Assembly: GCA_963825765.1 (NCBI GenBank)
Contig: CAWGUU010000003.1
Span: forward strand, 806,001-870,000
Direction of reading: 5' to 3'
Source of the DNA: CAWGUU01 sp963825765
GTDB lineage: Bacteria > Actinomycetota > Acidimicrobiia > Acidimicrobiales > AC-14
DNA: 64,000 nucleotides
Shown: in pieces, positions 34,062 through 42,563 of the stretch
How positions within the stretch are numbered: position 1 is the first letter of the stretch
Layout of the letters: each line of letters begins with the position of its first letter
Position numbers and translations under genes: made by a program
Notes under the pieces: model-generated
Database searches by the model: none
What the model was told of the DNA's origin: nothing
Seen by the model: only the letters and a program-made list of their open reading frames with translations

Positions 34062-35888
34062 TCAGGCAGGCCGGTCGCGGCGCTGGATGCGACGGCGGTC
34101 GGCCATGGGGAGCACCGCCTTGCGCAGGCGCACCGACTGGGGCGTCACTTCGACGCACTCGTCCTCGGCGATGAACTCGAGGGCCTGCTCCAGGGAGAGC
34201 GGGCGGGGCGGCGTGAGCCGCACCAGCTCGTCGGAGGACGAAGCCCGCATGTTGGTGAGCTTCTTCTCCTTCACCGGGTTGACGTCCATGTCGTCGGACC
34301 GGGAGCTCTCGCCCACGATCATGCCCTCGTAGACCTCGATTCCGGGCCCGACGACCATCTCGCCCCGTTCCTGCAGGTTGGCCAGGGCGAAGCCGGTGGT
34401 GTGGCCCCGTCGGTCGGCGACGATGCTGCCCAGCATCCGGGTGCGCAGCGGGCCGTGCCAGGGCTCGTAGGCCTCGAACACGTGGTGCAGGATGCCGGTG
34501 CCCCGGGTCTCGGTCATGAACTCGGTGCGGAACCCGATCAGGGCCCGGGCGGGCACCAGGTACTCCATCCGGACCCAGCCGGTGCCGTGGTTGACCATGT
34601 CCTGGAGCCGCCCCTTGCGGGTGGCGAGGAGCTGGGTGACCGTGCCCAGGTGCTCGGCCGGGACGTGCACCGACATGCGCTCCACGGGCTCGTGGATCTT
34701 GCCGTCGACCTCCCTGGTGACGACCTGGGGCTTGCCGACCACGATCTCGAAGCCCTCCCGGCGCATGGTCTCGACGAGGACCGCCAGCTGCAGCTCACCC
34801 CGGCCCAGCACCTCCCAGGTGTCGGGCCGTTCGGTGGTGAGCACCCGTAGCGACACGTTGCCCACCAGCTCGGTGTCGAGGCGGCTCTTGATCTGGCGGG
34901 CAGTGAGCTTGTTGCCCTCCAGGCCGGCCAGGGGGCCGGTGTTGACCCCGATGGTGACCGACAGGCTGGGCTCGTCGATCGTCATCACCGGCAACGGACG
35001 GGGGTCCTCGCCGTCGGCCAGGGTCTCGCCGATGGTGACGTCGGCCAGGCCGGCCACCGAGATGATCTCGCCCGGTCCGACGTCGTCGGCCGGCACCCGC
35101 TCGAGGCCCTCGGTAACCGAGAGATCGGTGACCTTGACCCGCTCGATGGTGCCGTCGGCACGGCACCACGCCATGGGCTGGTTCTTGGAGATGCGGCCGT
35201 GGCGTATGCGGCACAGGGCCAGGCGGCCCAGGTACGGAGAGCGGTCGAGGTTGGTGACCATCGCCTGGAAGGGATGGCCCTCCTCGTAGGTCGGCGCCGG
35301 GATGCGCTCCACGAGCAGCTCGAACAGGGGCTTGAGGCTCGTGCCCTGCTCGGCGGGGTCGAGGGACGCCCAGCCGGCCCGGCCGTTGGCGTAGACGATC
35401 GGGAACTCGATCTGGTCGTGGTCGGCGTCGAGGTCGAGGAACAGCTCGTAGACCTCGTCGATGACCTCGGCGATGCGGGCGTCGGGCCGGTCGACCTTGT
35501 TGATGACCAGGATGACCGGCAGCCGGGCCTCGAGGGTCTTGCGGAGCACGAAACGGGTCTGGGGTTGCGGGCCCTCGGCCGCGTCGACGAGCAGCAGCAC
35601 GCCGTCGACCATCGCCAGCGCCCGCTCCACCTCGCCGCCGAAGTCGGCGTGGCCGGGCGTGTCGACGATGTTCAGCTTCACCTGGCCGTAGCGCACCGAG
35701 GTGTTCTTGGCCAGGATCGTGATGCCCTTCTCGCGCTCCAGGTCGTTGGAGTCGAGGATCCGCTCCCCCATGTCCTGGTTCTCGCGGAAGATGCCCGACT
35801 GCCACAGCATGGCGTCGACGAGTGTGGTCTTGCCGTGGTCGACGTGGGCGACGATGGCGACGTTGCGCAGGTCGTGGCGCGCGGGCAT
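34062..35888 (-). CDS. typA: Translational GTPase TypA/BipA
   Basis: 608 aa from ATG 35888 (MPARHDLRNVAIVAHVDHGK). G domain with AHVDHGKTTL, DTPGHADFGGEVERAL and VINKVDRPDAR. Domains II and III and the TypA-specific C-terminal part (GTGILHHVFEAYEPWHG, LANLQERGEMVVGPGIEVYE) are complete. Ribosome-binding GTPase for 50S assembly and stress adaptation. Longer upstream readings lack similarity. Confidence 0.96.
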   Translation of the reverse strand: MPARHDLRNVAIVAHVDHGKTTLVDAMLWQSGIFRENQDMGERILDSNDLEREKGITILAKNTSVRYGQVKLNIVDTPGHADFGGEVERALAMVDGVLLLVDAAEGPQPQTRFVLRKTLEARLPVILVINKVDRPDARIAEVIDEVYELFLDLDADHDQIEFPIVYANGRAGWASLDPAEQGTSLKPLFELLVERIPAPTYEEGHPFQAMVTNLDRSPYLGRLALCRIRHGRISKNQPMAWCRADGTIERVKVTDLSVTEGLERVPADDVGPGEIISVAGLADVTIGETLADGEDPRPLPVMTIDEPSLSVTIGVNTGPLAGLEGNKLTARQIKSRLDTELVGNVSLRVLTTERPDTWEVLGRGELQLAVLVETMRREGFEIVVGKPQVVTREVDGKIHEPVERMSVHVPAEHLGTVTQLLATRKGRLQDMVNHGTGWVRMEYLVPARALIGFRTEFMTETRGTGILHHVFEAYEPWHGPLRTRMLGSIVADRRGHTTGFALANLQERGEMVVGPGIEVYEGMIVGESSRSDDMDVNPVKEKKLTNMRASSSDELVRLTPPRPLSLEQALEFIAEDECVEVTPQSVRLRKAVLPMADRRRIQRRDRPA

Positions 35889-36008
35889 GGTGCCTTTCGG
35901 GGAGGGGCGGCGTCGGAGCGAGGGCCTACCGCGTGAGAACAACCCACGCGGGCCTACTTATTCTACGCTGCCCGCCCGCCGTGCCCGCGCACGCCGGAAG
36001 TCCGGGGC

Positions 36009-36051
36009 GCTACTTCTTCTTGAAGAACCCTGCTACTTCTTCTTGAAGAAC
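36009..36051. repeat. 23-bp tandem duplication over a gene end
   Basis: GCTACTTCTTCTTGAAGAAC occurs at 36009-36028 and again at 36032-36051. On the minus strand the inner copy encodes the FFKKK-stop end of the next gene; the outer copy repeats FFKKK-stop just beyond the real stop codon. It is a recent duplication or slippage that did not alter the protein. Confidence 0.85.
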
Positions 36052-37136
36052 GCTGGCAGGACGCGGTCGAGGAAGTACGACATGATCGGCTCGACGGTGA
36101 CGCCGCCCTCGGGCGTCTTGAAGGCCCCCCAGGGGTCCGGCTCCTCGGGCATGGTGCTCACGTAGTCGGAAGCCCGCTCGGGCTCGCCATCCTCGGCCTC
36201 CGCTTCCGCCTCGTCGTCGGCCGCAGCCTCTGCCTCGTCCTCTGCCTCGTCCTCTGCCTCGTCCTCTGCCTCGTCCTCAGCCTCAGCCTCGGCCTCGGCC
36301 TCCGATTCCGCCTCTTCCTCGACCTCGGCTTCCAGCTCGGCCTCGGCGTCCTCCTCAGCCTCGTCCTCGGCCTCCTCGACGACGGCGACGGCCACGATCT
36401 CGTCCTCGAGCTCCTCGGCCTCGTCCTCGATGGCCTCCTCGAGGGCTTCGAGGGTCTCGAGGTCCTCCTCGATCTGCTCTTCCAGCTCGGCAGCGATCTC
36501 GGCCTGGATGGCGATGGTGGGTGAGAGGGCGGCGGCCCCGGCGAGGACACCCTGCGACTGGGCGACGCTGGCGCTGGAACCGGCGATCTTGCCCGTCGCC
36601 GTCACCAGCCTCGAGAGCTGGGCGGCGACCTTGTCGAGCTGGGCGCCGTAGTCGGCACCGCCGGCGCCCTGGGCGTCGACCAGCGCCGACAGCTGGGGGC
36701 CGTAGTCGGGCCTGGCAACGAGCTGGCCGCCGATCTCGACGAGCGCCGCCAGCTGTGTACCGATGCTCGAGAGGGTGTCGAGGAGCGCGGGGTCGGCAGG
36801 GGTGGGCGTGGGCGGCGCGGGGTTGCGGCGGGCCCGAGGACTGGCCGCCTTCCGGGGTCGGGAGGCCTTTGCCGGGGCCGACGCCTTCGCCGCGGCCGGA
36901 GCCGACTTCTTCGCCGCCGGCGCGGCCTTGGCTGCAGCCTTGCGGGGCGCGGCCTTTGCCTTGGCCGCGCTCTTGCGGGGCGCGGCCTTGGCCTTGGCCG
37001 GAGTGGACTTCGGCGCAGCCTTGGCTTTGCTCGCAGCCGACCGGGACCGCCGGGCAGCCTTGGCCGGCGCGGCGTCGGGCGCTGACGCCTCGGACGCGCT
37101 GGACTCGCTCTCGGTGCTTGACACGTCGCTTGTCAC
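36033..37136 (-). CDS. Charge-segregated Lys/Ala-rich - Glu-rich protein, unknown function
   Basis: 367 aa. Residues about 20-105 are histone-H1-like with AAPKSTPAKAKAAPRKSAAK repeats. A middle region (110-215) is predicted helical and looks phasin-like (DTLSSIGTQLAALVEIGGQL; DKVAAQLSRLVTATGKIA). Residues 215-330 are almost pure Glu/Asp/Ala from a 12-bp repeat (EDEAEDEAEDEA). A short hydrophobic C-terminus ends MSYFLDRVLPAFFKKK. It may bind DNA or granules through the basic part, with the acidic half as a counter-ion arm. No family assigned. Confidence 0.7.
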   Translation of the reverse strand: MTSDVSSTESESSASEASAPDAAPAKAARRSRSAASKAKAAPKSTPAKAKAAPRKSAAKAKAAPRKAAAKAAPAAKKSAPAAAKASAPAKASRPRKAASPRARRNPAPPTPTPADPALLDTLSSIGTQLAALVEIGGQLVARPDYGPQLSALVDAQGAGGADYGAQLDKVAAQLSRLVTATGKIAGSSASVAQSQGVLAGAAALSPTIAIQAEIAAELEEQIEEDLETLEALEEAIEDEAEELEDEIVAVAVVEEAEDEAEEDAEAELEAEVEEEAESEAEAEAEAEDEAEDEAEDEAEDEAEAAADDEAEAEAEDGEPERASDYVSTMPEEPDPWGAFKTPEGGVTVEPIMSYFLDRVLPAFFKKK

Positions 37137-37327
37137 TGGACGTACTCCTCCTAGACCGGGGTCAGTGCCCGCCGGGGGTTGTTGGACGGGCGTGCAGCCG
37201 CCGCAGTCTTGGACGACGAGACAGGCGAGCCCTCGTCCGAAGTCGACGTGCAGGCGGCATCGGCCGAAAACCTACACCCCGCTCGGCTCCGGGCCACCGG
37301 GGCCGCGCGTCGACCGTCCGCGGCGCG

Positions 37328-37876
37328 TCAGAACGACCACTCGTCGGCGAGCCGGTCGCGCAGCAGCGCCAGCTCGTCGAGGCGCGGCCCCAAGCGGGCG
37401 ACATCACGGTCGCCGAGCTCGGCGAGGAGCTTCAGCAGGTCACCGATGCCCGTGCGCTGTCGCTTGGCCAGCTCGCGGGCAATGCTGAGAAGCAGCGCGC
37501 TCGACCACTGTCGGCCGCTGTCGATGGCGGCCTCGAACGTCGACCGGTGTATCTCCCAGAGCTCGGCTTCGGTGTGGGCGACCGCACTGGCCGTTCGGGG
37601 CACGTCGATCAGGAGCCCGACCTCGCCCAGCATCGAACCGGGGCCCACCGTCGCCAGGTGATACGGGGAGCCGCCTCCGTGGACTTCGACGTGCACCTCG
37701 ATGTGGCCGGCAACGAGGAGGTACAACGACGTCCCGCGGTCGCCCTGCTTGAAGAGCGTCTGGCCCACCGGCAGGACGACGAGCGTCGCCTCGTTGGCCA
37801 GCACCGCGACATCGTCGTGGCTGAGCTTCTGCAACGGGCCGAACGCCTGGAGAGAGACGCCGTCGATGTCGGGCAT
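37328..37876 (-). CDS. Cyclic nucleotide-binding domain protein without DNA-binding domain
   Basis: 182 aa from ATG 37876. cNMP-binding beta barrel: LFKQGDRGTSLYLLVAGHIE, HLATVGPGSMLGEVGLLIDV and PRTASAVAHTEAELWEIHRS (phosphate-binding cassette GEVGLL...RTASA). A C-terminal helical region of about 60 residues ends DELALLRDRLADEWSF, with no Crp-type helix-turn-helix. Likely a sensor subunit or regulator by protein contact. The start is 4 nt downstream of the glutamate dehydrogenase stop, so they share a transcript. Confidence 0.82.
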   Translation of the reverse strand: MPDIDGVSLQAFGPLQKLSHDDVAVLANEATLVVLPVGQTLFKQGDRGTSLYLLVAGHIEVHVEVHGGGSPYHLATVGPGSMLGEVGLLIDVPRTASAVAHTEAELWEIHRSTFEAAIDSGRQWSSALLLSIARELAKRQRTGIGDLLKLLAELGDRDVARLGPRLDELALLRDRLADEWSF

Positions 37877-37880
37877 GCCC

Positions 37881-39113
37881 TCAGACTCCCCGCAACGCGG
37901 TGGCCCTCGCCACTCGGGCCAGCGCCACGACATAGGCGGCGGTCCGCCAGGTCAACGACCGTTCCGCCACGAGCTTCCTCACGGTGCGGTACGCCGACGT
38001 CATCGTGTCCTCCAGCTCGTCGTTGACACGCTCCTCCGACCAGCGGAACACCTGCACGTTCTGCGCCCACTCGAAGTAGCTGACGGTGACCCCACCGGCG
38101 TTCGCCAGGATGTCGGGGATCACGGTCACGCCGCGCCGGACGAGTATGTCGTCGGCCTCGGTCGTCGTCGGCGCGTTGGCCGCCTCGACGACGATGCGCG
38201 CCCGCACGTCGGTGGCGTTGTCCTTGGTGAGCACCCCGCCGAGGGCGGCGGGCACCAGGACGTCGACGTCGGCGGCGAGCACGTCGTCCTGGCCGACGTG
38301 CTTCACCCCTTCCTCCTCGTATCCCAGCAGGGCCCGGCGCGGCCTGGCGTACTCGTTGAAGAGGCCGGGTACGTCGAGACCCTCGGCTCGGGCCACGCCA
38401 CCGGTGGAATCGCTGATGGCGACGACGAGCGCCCCCTGCTCATGGGCGAGCAGTGCGGCATGGGAGCCGACGTTGCCGAACCCCTGGATCGCGAACGTGG
38501 CGCCGGCCATCGGCCGCCCGAGGTCGGCCAGCGCCTGCCTGGCCACCGAGACCACGCCCCGCCCGGTGGCCGCCTCCCGGCCCTCGCTGCCCTGGAGGTC
38601 GAGAGGCTTGCCGGTGACGACCGAGGGCGAGTAGCCGTGGGATCGCGAGTACTCGTCCATGATCCACGCCATCGTCTGGGCGTTGGTGTTGACGTCGGGG
38701 GCCGGGATGTCGCGCTGAGGCCCGATCTCCTGCCCGATCCGCTGGGTGAGCTTGCGGGTCAGTCGCTCGAGCTCGCCGATCGACAACACGTCGGGGTCAC
38801 AGGCGATGCCACCCTTGGCTCCTCCGAATGGCACGTTGACCAGCGCCGTCTTCCACGTCATGAGCGACGCCATGGCCCGCACGTCGTCGGCGTCCACCGT
38901 GGGGTGGAACCGCATGCCGCCCTTCATCGGGCCACGGGCCGAGTTGTGCTGGATGCGGTAGGCGGGGAAGACGGCGAGCTCCCCGCTGTCCAGCTCGATG
39001 GGAAGGGTGACGTGGTGCTCGGCTTCGGGCAGCAGGAGGAGGCGCTCGACGCGGGAGCCCAGCTCGATGACCCGGGAAGCCTGGAGGACGTAGCGCTCGA
39101 CGTCGCCGGTCAT
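37881..39113 (-). CDS. Glu/Leu/Phe/Val dehydrogenase, probably glutamate dehydrogenase
   Basis: 410 aa. Substrate side: RGPMKGGMRFHPTVDADDVR with the conserved Lys, then TWKTALVNVPFGGAKGGIAC with catalytic Lys, and DIPAPDVNTNAQTMAWIMDE. Nucleotide side: FAIQGFGNVGSHAALLAHEQ (Rossmann GxGxxG variant), then VVEAANAPTTTEAD. The length and GGAKGG pattern fit hexameric NAD-type GDH. ATG at 39113 matches family N-termini. The 185 bp upstream contain two near-copies of CGCCCTCGGGCGGCAA, a small G+C palindrome, before the divergent SARP gene. Confidence 0.92.
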   Translation of the reverse strand: MTGDVERYVLQASRVIELGSRVERLLLLPEAEHHVTLPIELDSGELAVFPAYRIQHNSARGPMKGGMRFHPTVDADDVRAMASLMTWKTALVNVPFGGAKGGIACDPDVLSIGELERLTRKLTQRIGQEIGPQRDIPAPDVNTNAQTMAWIMDEYSRSHGYSPSVVTGKPLDLQGSEGREAATGRGVVSVARQALADLGRPMAGATFAIQGFGNVGSHAALLAHEQGALVVAISDSTGGVARAEGLDVPGLFNEYARPRRALLGYEEEGVKHVGQDDVLAADVDVLVPAALGGVLTKDNATDVRARIVVEAANAPTTTEADDILVRRGVTVIPDILANAGGVTVSYFEWAQNVQVFRWSEERVNDELEDTMTSAYRTVRKLVAERSLTWRTAAYVVALARVARATALRGV

Positions 39114-39298
39114 CGGCGTGACCCTACCGGCCCTCCCCTCCGCCCGCCCAACCATCCGGCCCGCCGACGACCGGGCAGATCGTCGCCACGTCGATCCGGC
39201 GCACGGGTCGCCGTCGCCCTCGGGCGGCAATCACAGCCTTCGCCCTCGGGCGGCAACGCGTAGGCTCGCAGCCCAGCGAGCGGACAGGTTAGGGCGGC

Positions 39299-42200
39299 GT
39301 GAAGTTTTCGATCCTCGGGCCGTTGGCCGTCACCGACGGCGGTCGGGCCATCGACCTCGGCCGGCCGAAGCAACGAGCCGTGCTCGCAGTGCTGTTGCTG
39401 TCGCCCAACCGGGTCGTGGCGCTCGACCGGCTCATCGAGCTGCTCTGGGGGGACGAGGCGCCGGCCCGGGCCGCCGGCGCCCTCCAGGCGTACATCTCCA
39501 ATCTCCGTCGAGCCCTCGAGCCGGAGCGGGCGGCGCGGTCGCCGGCGCGAGTGCTCGTCACCCAACCCCCCGGCTACGTCCTCCGGGTCGGGCCGGACGA
39601 CGTGGATGCCGCCCGGTTCGAAGCCCTCGCCGAGCTCGGGCGCGTCCAACTGGCCGACGGGCGCCCCCGCGCCGCCCACCGGGCGCTGGTCGAGGCGTTG
39701 GGACTGTGGCGGGGGCCGGCGCTCGCCGAGTTCGCCTTCGAGGCGTTCGCCGACAGGGAGGCCAGCCGGCTGGAGGACCTCCGGGTCGGTGCGGCCGAGC
39801 ACCTGTGGGAGGCGGAGCTCGCCCTCGGGGCGCACGGCCAGATCGTCGGGGCGCTCGAGGTGGCGGTCGTGGAGCACCCGCTCCGGGAACGCCTGTGGGA
39901 GCTCCTGGTCCTCGCGCTGTACCGCTCGGGCCGACAGGGCGATGCCCTGCGCGCCTACGACAGGGCGAGGTCGATCCTGGCCGAGGAGCTCGGCCTCAGC
40001 CCGTCGCCGTCACTGCGTCGCCTGCACGCCGACGTTCTTGCCCAGGCGGCGACCCTCGACTGGGCGGCGCCGGCGCCCGAGGCGGAGTTGCAGGAGGAGG
40101 CCCGCGCTGTGGCGGGCGGGGAGGCGCCGCCCGCGGCCACCGATGACAGCGATGGACATCCCGCGGCCCCGGGTTCGCCCTTCGTCGGGCGCGAGCGGGA
40201 GCTGGCCGCCCTCGAATCGGCCTTGGCCGGGACCCGACGTGGGCGCGGGCGCATGGTGCTCGTGTCCGGTGAGGCCGGGATCGGAAAGACGCGGTTGGCC
40301 GAGGAGCTCACCACCCGCGCCAAGGCACAGGGTGTTCCCGTGGTCTGGGCGCTCGCCTACGAGGGCGAGGGTGCTCCGCCGTTCTGGCCGTGGGTCCAGG
40401 CCGTCAGGGCCATGCTCGGGCGGACCGAGGGCGACCCGCCCACTCCCTTGCCCGCCATCGGGCCGGAGGAAGCCGACCTGGGCCATCTCGTGCCCGAGAT
40501 CGGCGCCCTGATCCGCGGCGAGACGTCCGCCCCCGAACTGCAACCGGGGTCCGCCCGGTTCTGGCTCAACCAGGGCGTCTGCGACTTCATCCGTCGCAGG
40601 GCGGCCGGCGGTCCCATGGTGCTCGTCCTCGACGACATGCATTGGGCCGACCCACCATCGCTCGACCTCGCCGTCCACCTCGGGCTCCAGCTCGACGACA
40701 CTCCGCTCCTCGTCATCGCCACCTATCGCCCGGAGGTGGAACCCGGCGGCCCGCTGGCCGACACCCTCGGCGCCCTGGCCCGGCTGCGGCACATCGAGCG
40801 GCTGGAGCTGAAAGGGCTCAGCCCGGGCGACACCGGGCGCTTTCTCACCGAGACCGCCGGCATGGAGACGACGCCGATCGAGGCGGCCGCCCTCCACGCC
40901 AGCACCAACGGCAACCCCTTCTTCCTGACCGAGCTGTCGAGCCTTCTGGCCGCGCAGGGCCGCACCAGCGGCGCCCTGGCGGTGCCGGCGGGGGTGCGCG
41001 ACGTCATCCGGTCGCGCCTGGCGCGGCTACCCGAGCGCACGAACGCCCTGCTGGTCGTCGCCGCGGTCATGGGCAAGGACTTCGACCTGCGGGTGGCGGC
41101 AGGCGCGGGTCAGGCGCAGCTGGAGGAGGCCCTAGACGTTGTCGAGCCGGCGGTGGCCACGGGCGTCGTCATCGAGGACGAGTCGGCCCCCGGCATCTAC
41201 CACTTCAGCCACACGCTCGTCCGGGACACCGTCTACGCCGACCTGAGCGGACTGCGCCGCGCCCGCATGCACGCCCGGGTCGCCGAGACCATGACGGCCC
41301 TGCCCGACGTCCGGGCCCGGCTGTCCGAGCTGGCCTTCCACTTCGAGATGGCAGCCCCCGCGGTCGGGCCCGAGCCCGGTGTCCGCTACGCCCTCGAGGC
41401 GGCTGAGGCGGCCCAGGCCACACTTGCCTACGAGGCGGCCGAGGGACACCTCCGCCGGGCCCTCGCCCTTCTCGAGACCATGCCCGAAGGCGAGGAACGC
41501 GACCGTCGGGAGGTGCAGGTGCAGCACCGCCTCGCGGTCGGCGTCACGGTGTTGGGAGGGCTGGCGGCCCCCCGTGCCGGGGAGGCGTGGGGCCGAGCCG
41601 CAGAGCTCTGCCGCCGGCTCGGGGACAGCCGGGAGCTGCTGGCTTCGCTCCTTGGTCTCAACGCCCATCTCGTCGCCCGGGCCGACCTCGAGCCGGTCCT
41701 CGACATCGGCGACGAGCTGCTCGAGCTCGGTCAGGCGCTTCCGGACGAGGGCTGCGTCATCGCCGGTCATTTCGCCCGAGGCACGGCGTCGTGGCCCCTC
41801 GGCCGATTCTCGGTGGCCCGCCAGGAGCTCGAAGAGGCGCGAGGTCGCGGCAGTCTCCTCGACGGCGCCTCCCTCGCCGCCACGTTCGGGTGGAACGACC
41901 CGGCGATGCTCGGCTCGGCGATGCTCACGCTGGTGAACTGGATCCTCGGCGACGACTGCGCATCCGACCGCTCGTCCCGAAGGTCACGCTGGCGGGCGCC
42001 GCGGGTTGCGCACCCCCTGAAAGAGGCGATCGCTCTGATTATCGAGGCGTCACTGCACGCCATGCGCGGAGACGTCCCAGGCGTACTGGCTCGCACCCAA
42101 CGGCTCGAGGGGCTCAACGGAGGCCAGGGGGTCCGGGACTGCGCGGCCGTCGCCCGTATCTTCCGAGGCTGGGCCCTCGCCTGCCAGGGCGGCGGCGAAC

Positions 42201-42559
42201 CGGCGGTCACCGAGCTGGAGGAGGGGCTGGCGTCCCAGTCCAATGCCGGCTTCCGCATCCTCAGCCCGCTGTATCGGAGCCTTCTCGGCGACGCCTACCG
42301 GCAGATGGGGCGCCTCGACGACGCCCTGGCGACCATGCAGGAGGGGCTGGACGAGGTCGAGGCCACGGGCCAGCGGTTCTACGAGGCCGAGCTGCACCGC
42401 ATGCGGGGCGAGCTGCTTCTGGCCCTCGGGCGCCACGGCGACGGCGAGTCGAGCCTCCGCAGGGCGGTGGCGGTCGCCCGCGACCAGGGCGCGCTGCCCT
42501 TCCGGCTCCGGGCCGAGGCGGCTCTGGCCCGGCTGGCGGCGGCGTCGGCCGCGGACTGA
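39299..42559 (+). CDS. AfsR/SARP-type regulator 1 with AAA ATPase and TPR-like repeats
   Basis: 1086 aa from GTG 39299. Residues 1-95 are an OmpR-like winged helix (FSILGPLAVTDGGRAIDLG, GALQAYISNLRRALE). The BTAD domain runs 97-245 (DDVDAARFEALAELGRV; LVLALYRSGRQGDALRAYD). A linker precedes the STAND/AAA ATPase: VGRERELAALESAL, Walker A GEAGIGKTRL near 325 and Walker B LVLDDMHWAD near 441. TPR-like helices fill the C-terminal 450 residues. SARP proteins commonly activate secondary-metabolite clusters; the terpenoid locus starts 5 kb downstream. Between about 41955 and 42000 the peptide is locally odd (CASDRSSRRSRWRAPRV), which suggests two compensating indels. Confidence 0.9.
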   Translation: MKFSILGPLAVTDGGRAIDLGRPKQRAVLAVLLLSPNRVVALDRLIELLWGDEAPARAAGALQAYISNLRRALEPERAARSPARVLVTQPPGYVLRVGPDDVDAARFEALAELGRVQLADGRPRAAHRALVEALGLWRGPALAEFAFEAFADREASRLEDLRVGAAEHLWEAELALGAHGQIVGALEVAVVEHPLRERLWELLVLALYRSGRQGDALRAYDRARSILAEELGLSPSPSLRRLHADVLAQAATLDWAAPAPEAELQEEARAVAGGEAPPAATDDSDGHPAAPGSPFVGRERELAALESALAGTRRGRGRMVLVSGEAGIGKTRLAEELTTRAKAQGVPVVWALAYEGEGAPPFWPWVQAVRAMLGRTEGDPPTPLPAIGPEEADLGHLVPEIGALIRGETSAPELQPGSARFWLNQGVCDFIRRRAAGGPMVLVLDDMHWADPPSLDLAVHLGLQLDDTPLLVIATYRPEVEPGGPLADTLGALARLRHIERLELKGLSPGDTGRFLTETAGMETTPIEAAALHASTNGNPFFLTELSSLLAAQGRTSGALAVPAGVRDVIRSRLARLPERTNALLVVAAVMGKDFDLRVAAGAGQAQLEEALDVVEPAVATGVVIEDESAPGIYHFSHTLVRDTVYADLSGLRRARMHARVAETMTALPDVRARLSELAFHFEMAAPAVGPEPGVRYALEAAEAAQATLAYEAAEGHLRRALALLETMPEGEERDRREVQVQHRLAVGVTVLGGLAAPRAGEAWGRAAELCRRLGDSRELLASLLGLNAHLVARADLEPVLDIGDELLELGQALPDEGCVIAGHFARGTASWPLGRFSVARQELEEARGRGSLLDGASLAATFGWNDPAMLGSAMLTLVNWILGDDCASDRSSRRSRWRAPRVAHPLKEAIALIIEASLHAMRGDVPGVLARTQRLEGLNGGQGVRDCAAVARIFRGWALACQGGGEPAVTELEEGLASQSNAGFRILSPLYRSLLGDAYRQMGRLDDALATMQEGLDEVEATGQRFYEAELHRMRGELLLALGRHGDGESSLRRAVAVARDQGALPFRLRAEAALARLAAASAAD

Positions 42560-42563
42560 CGAC

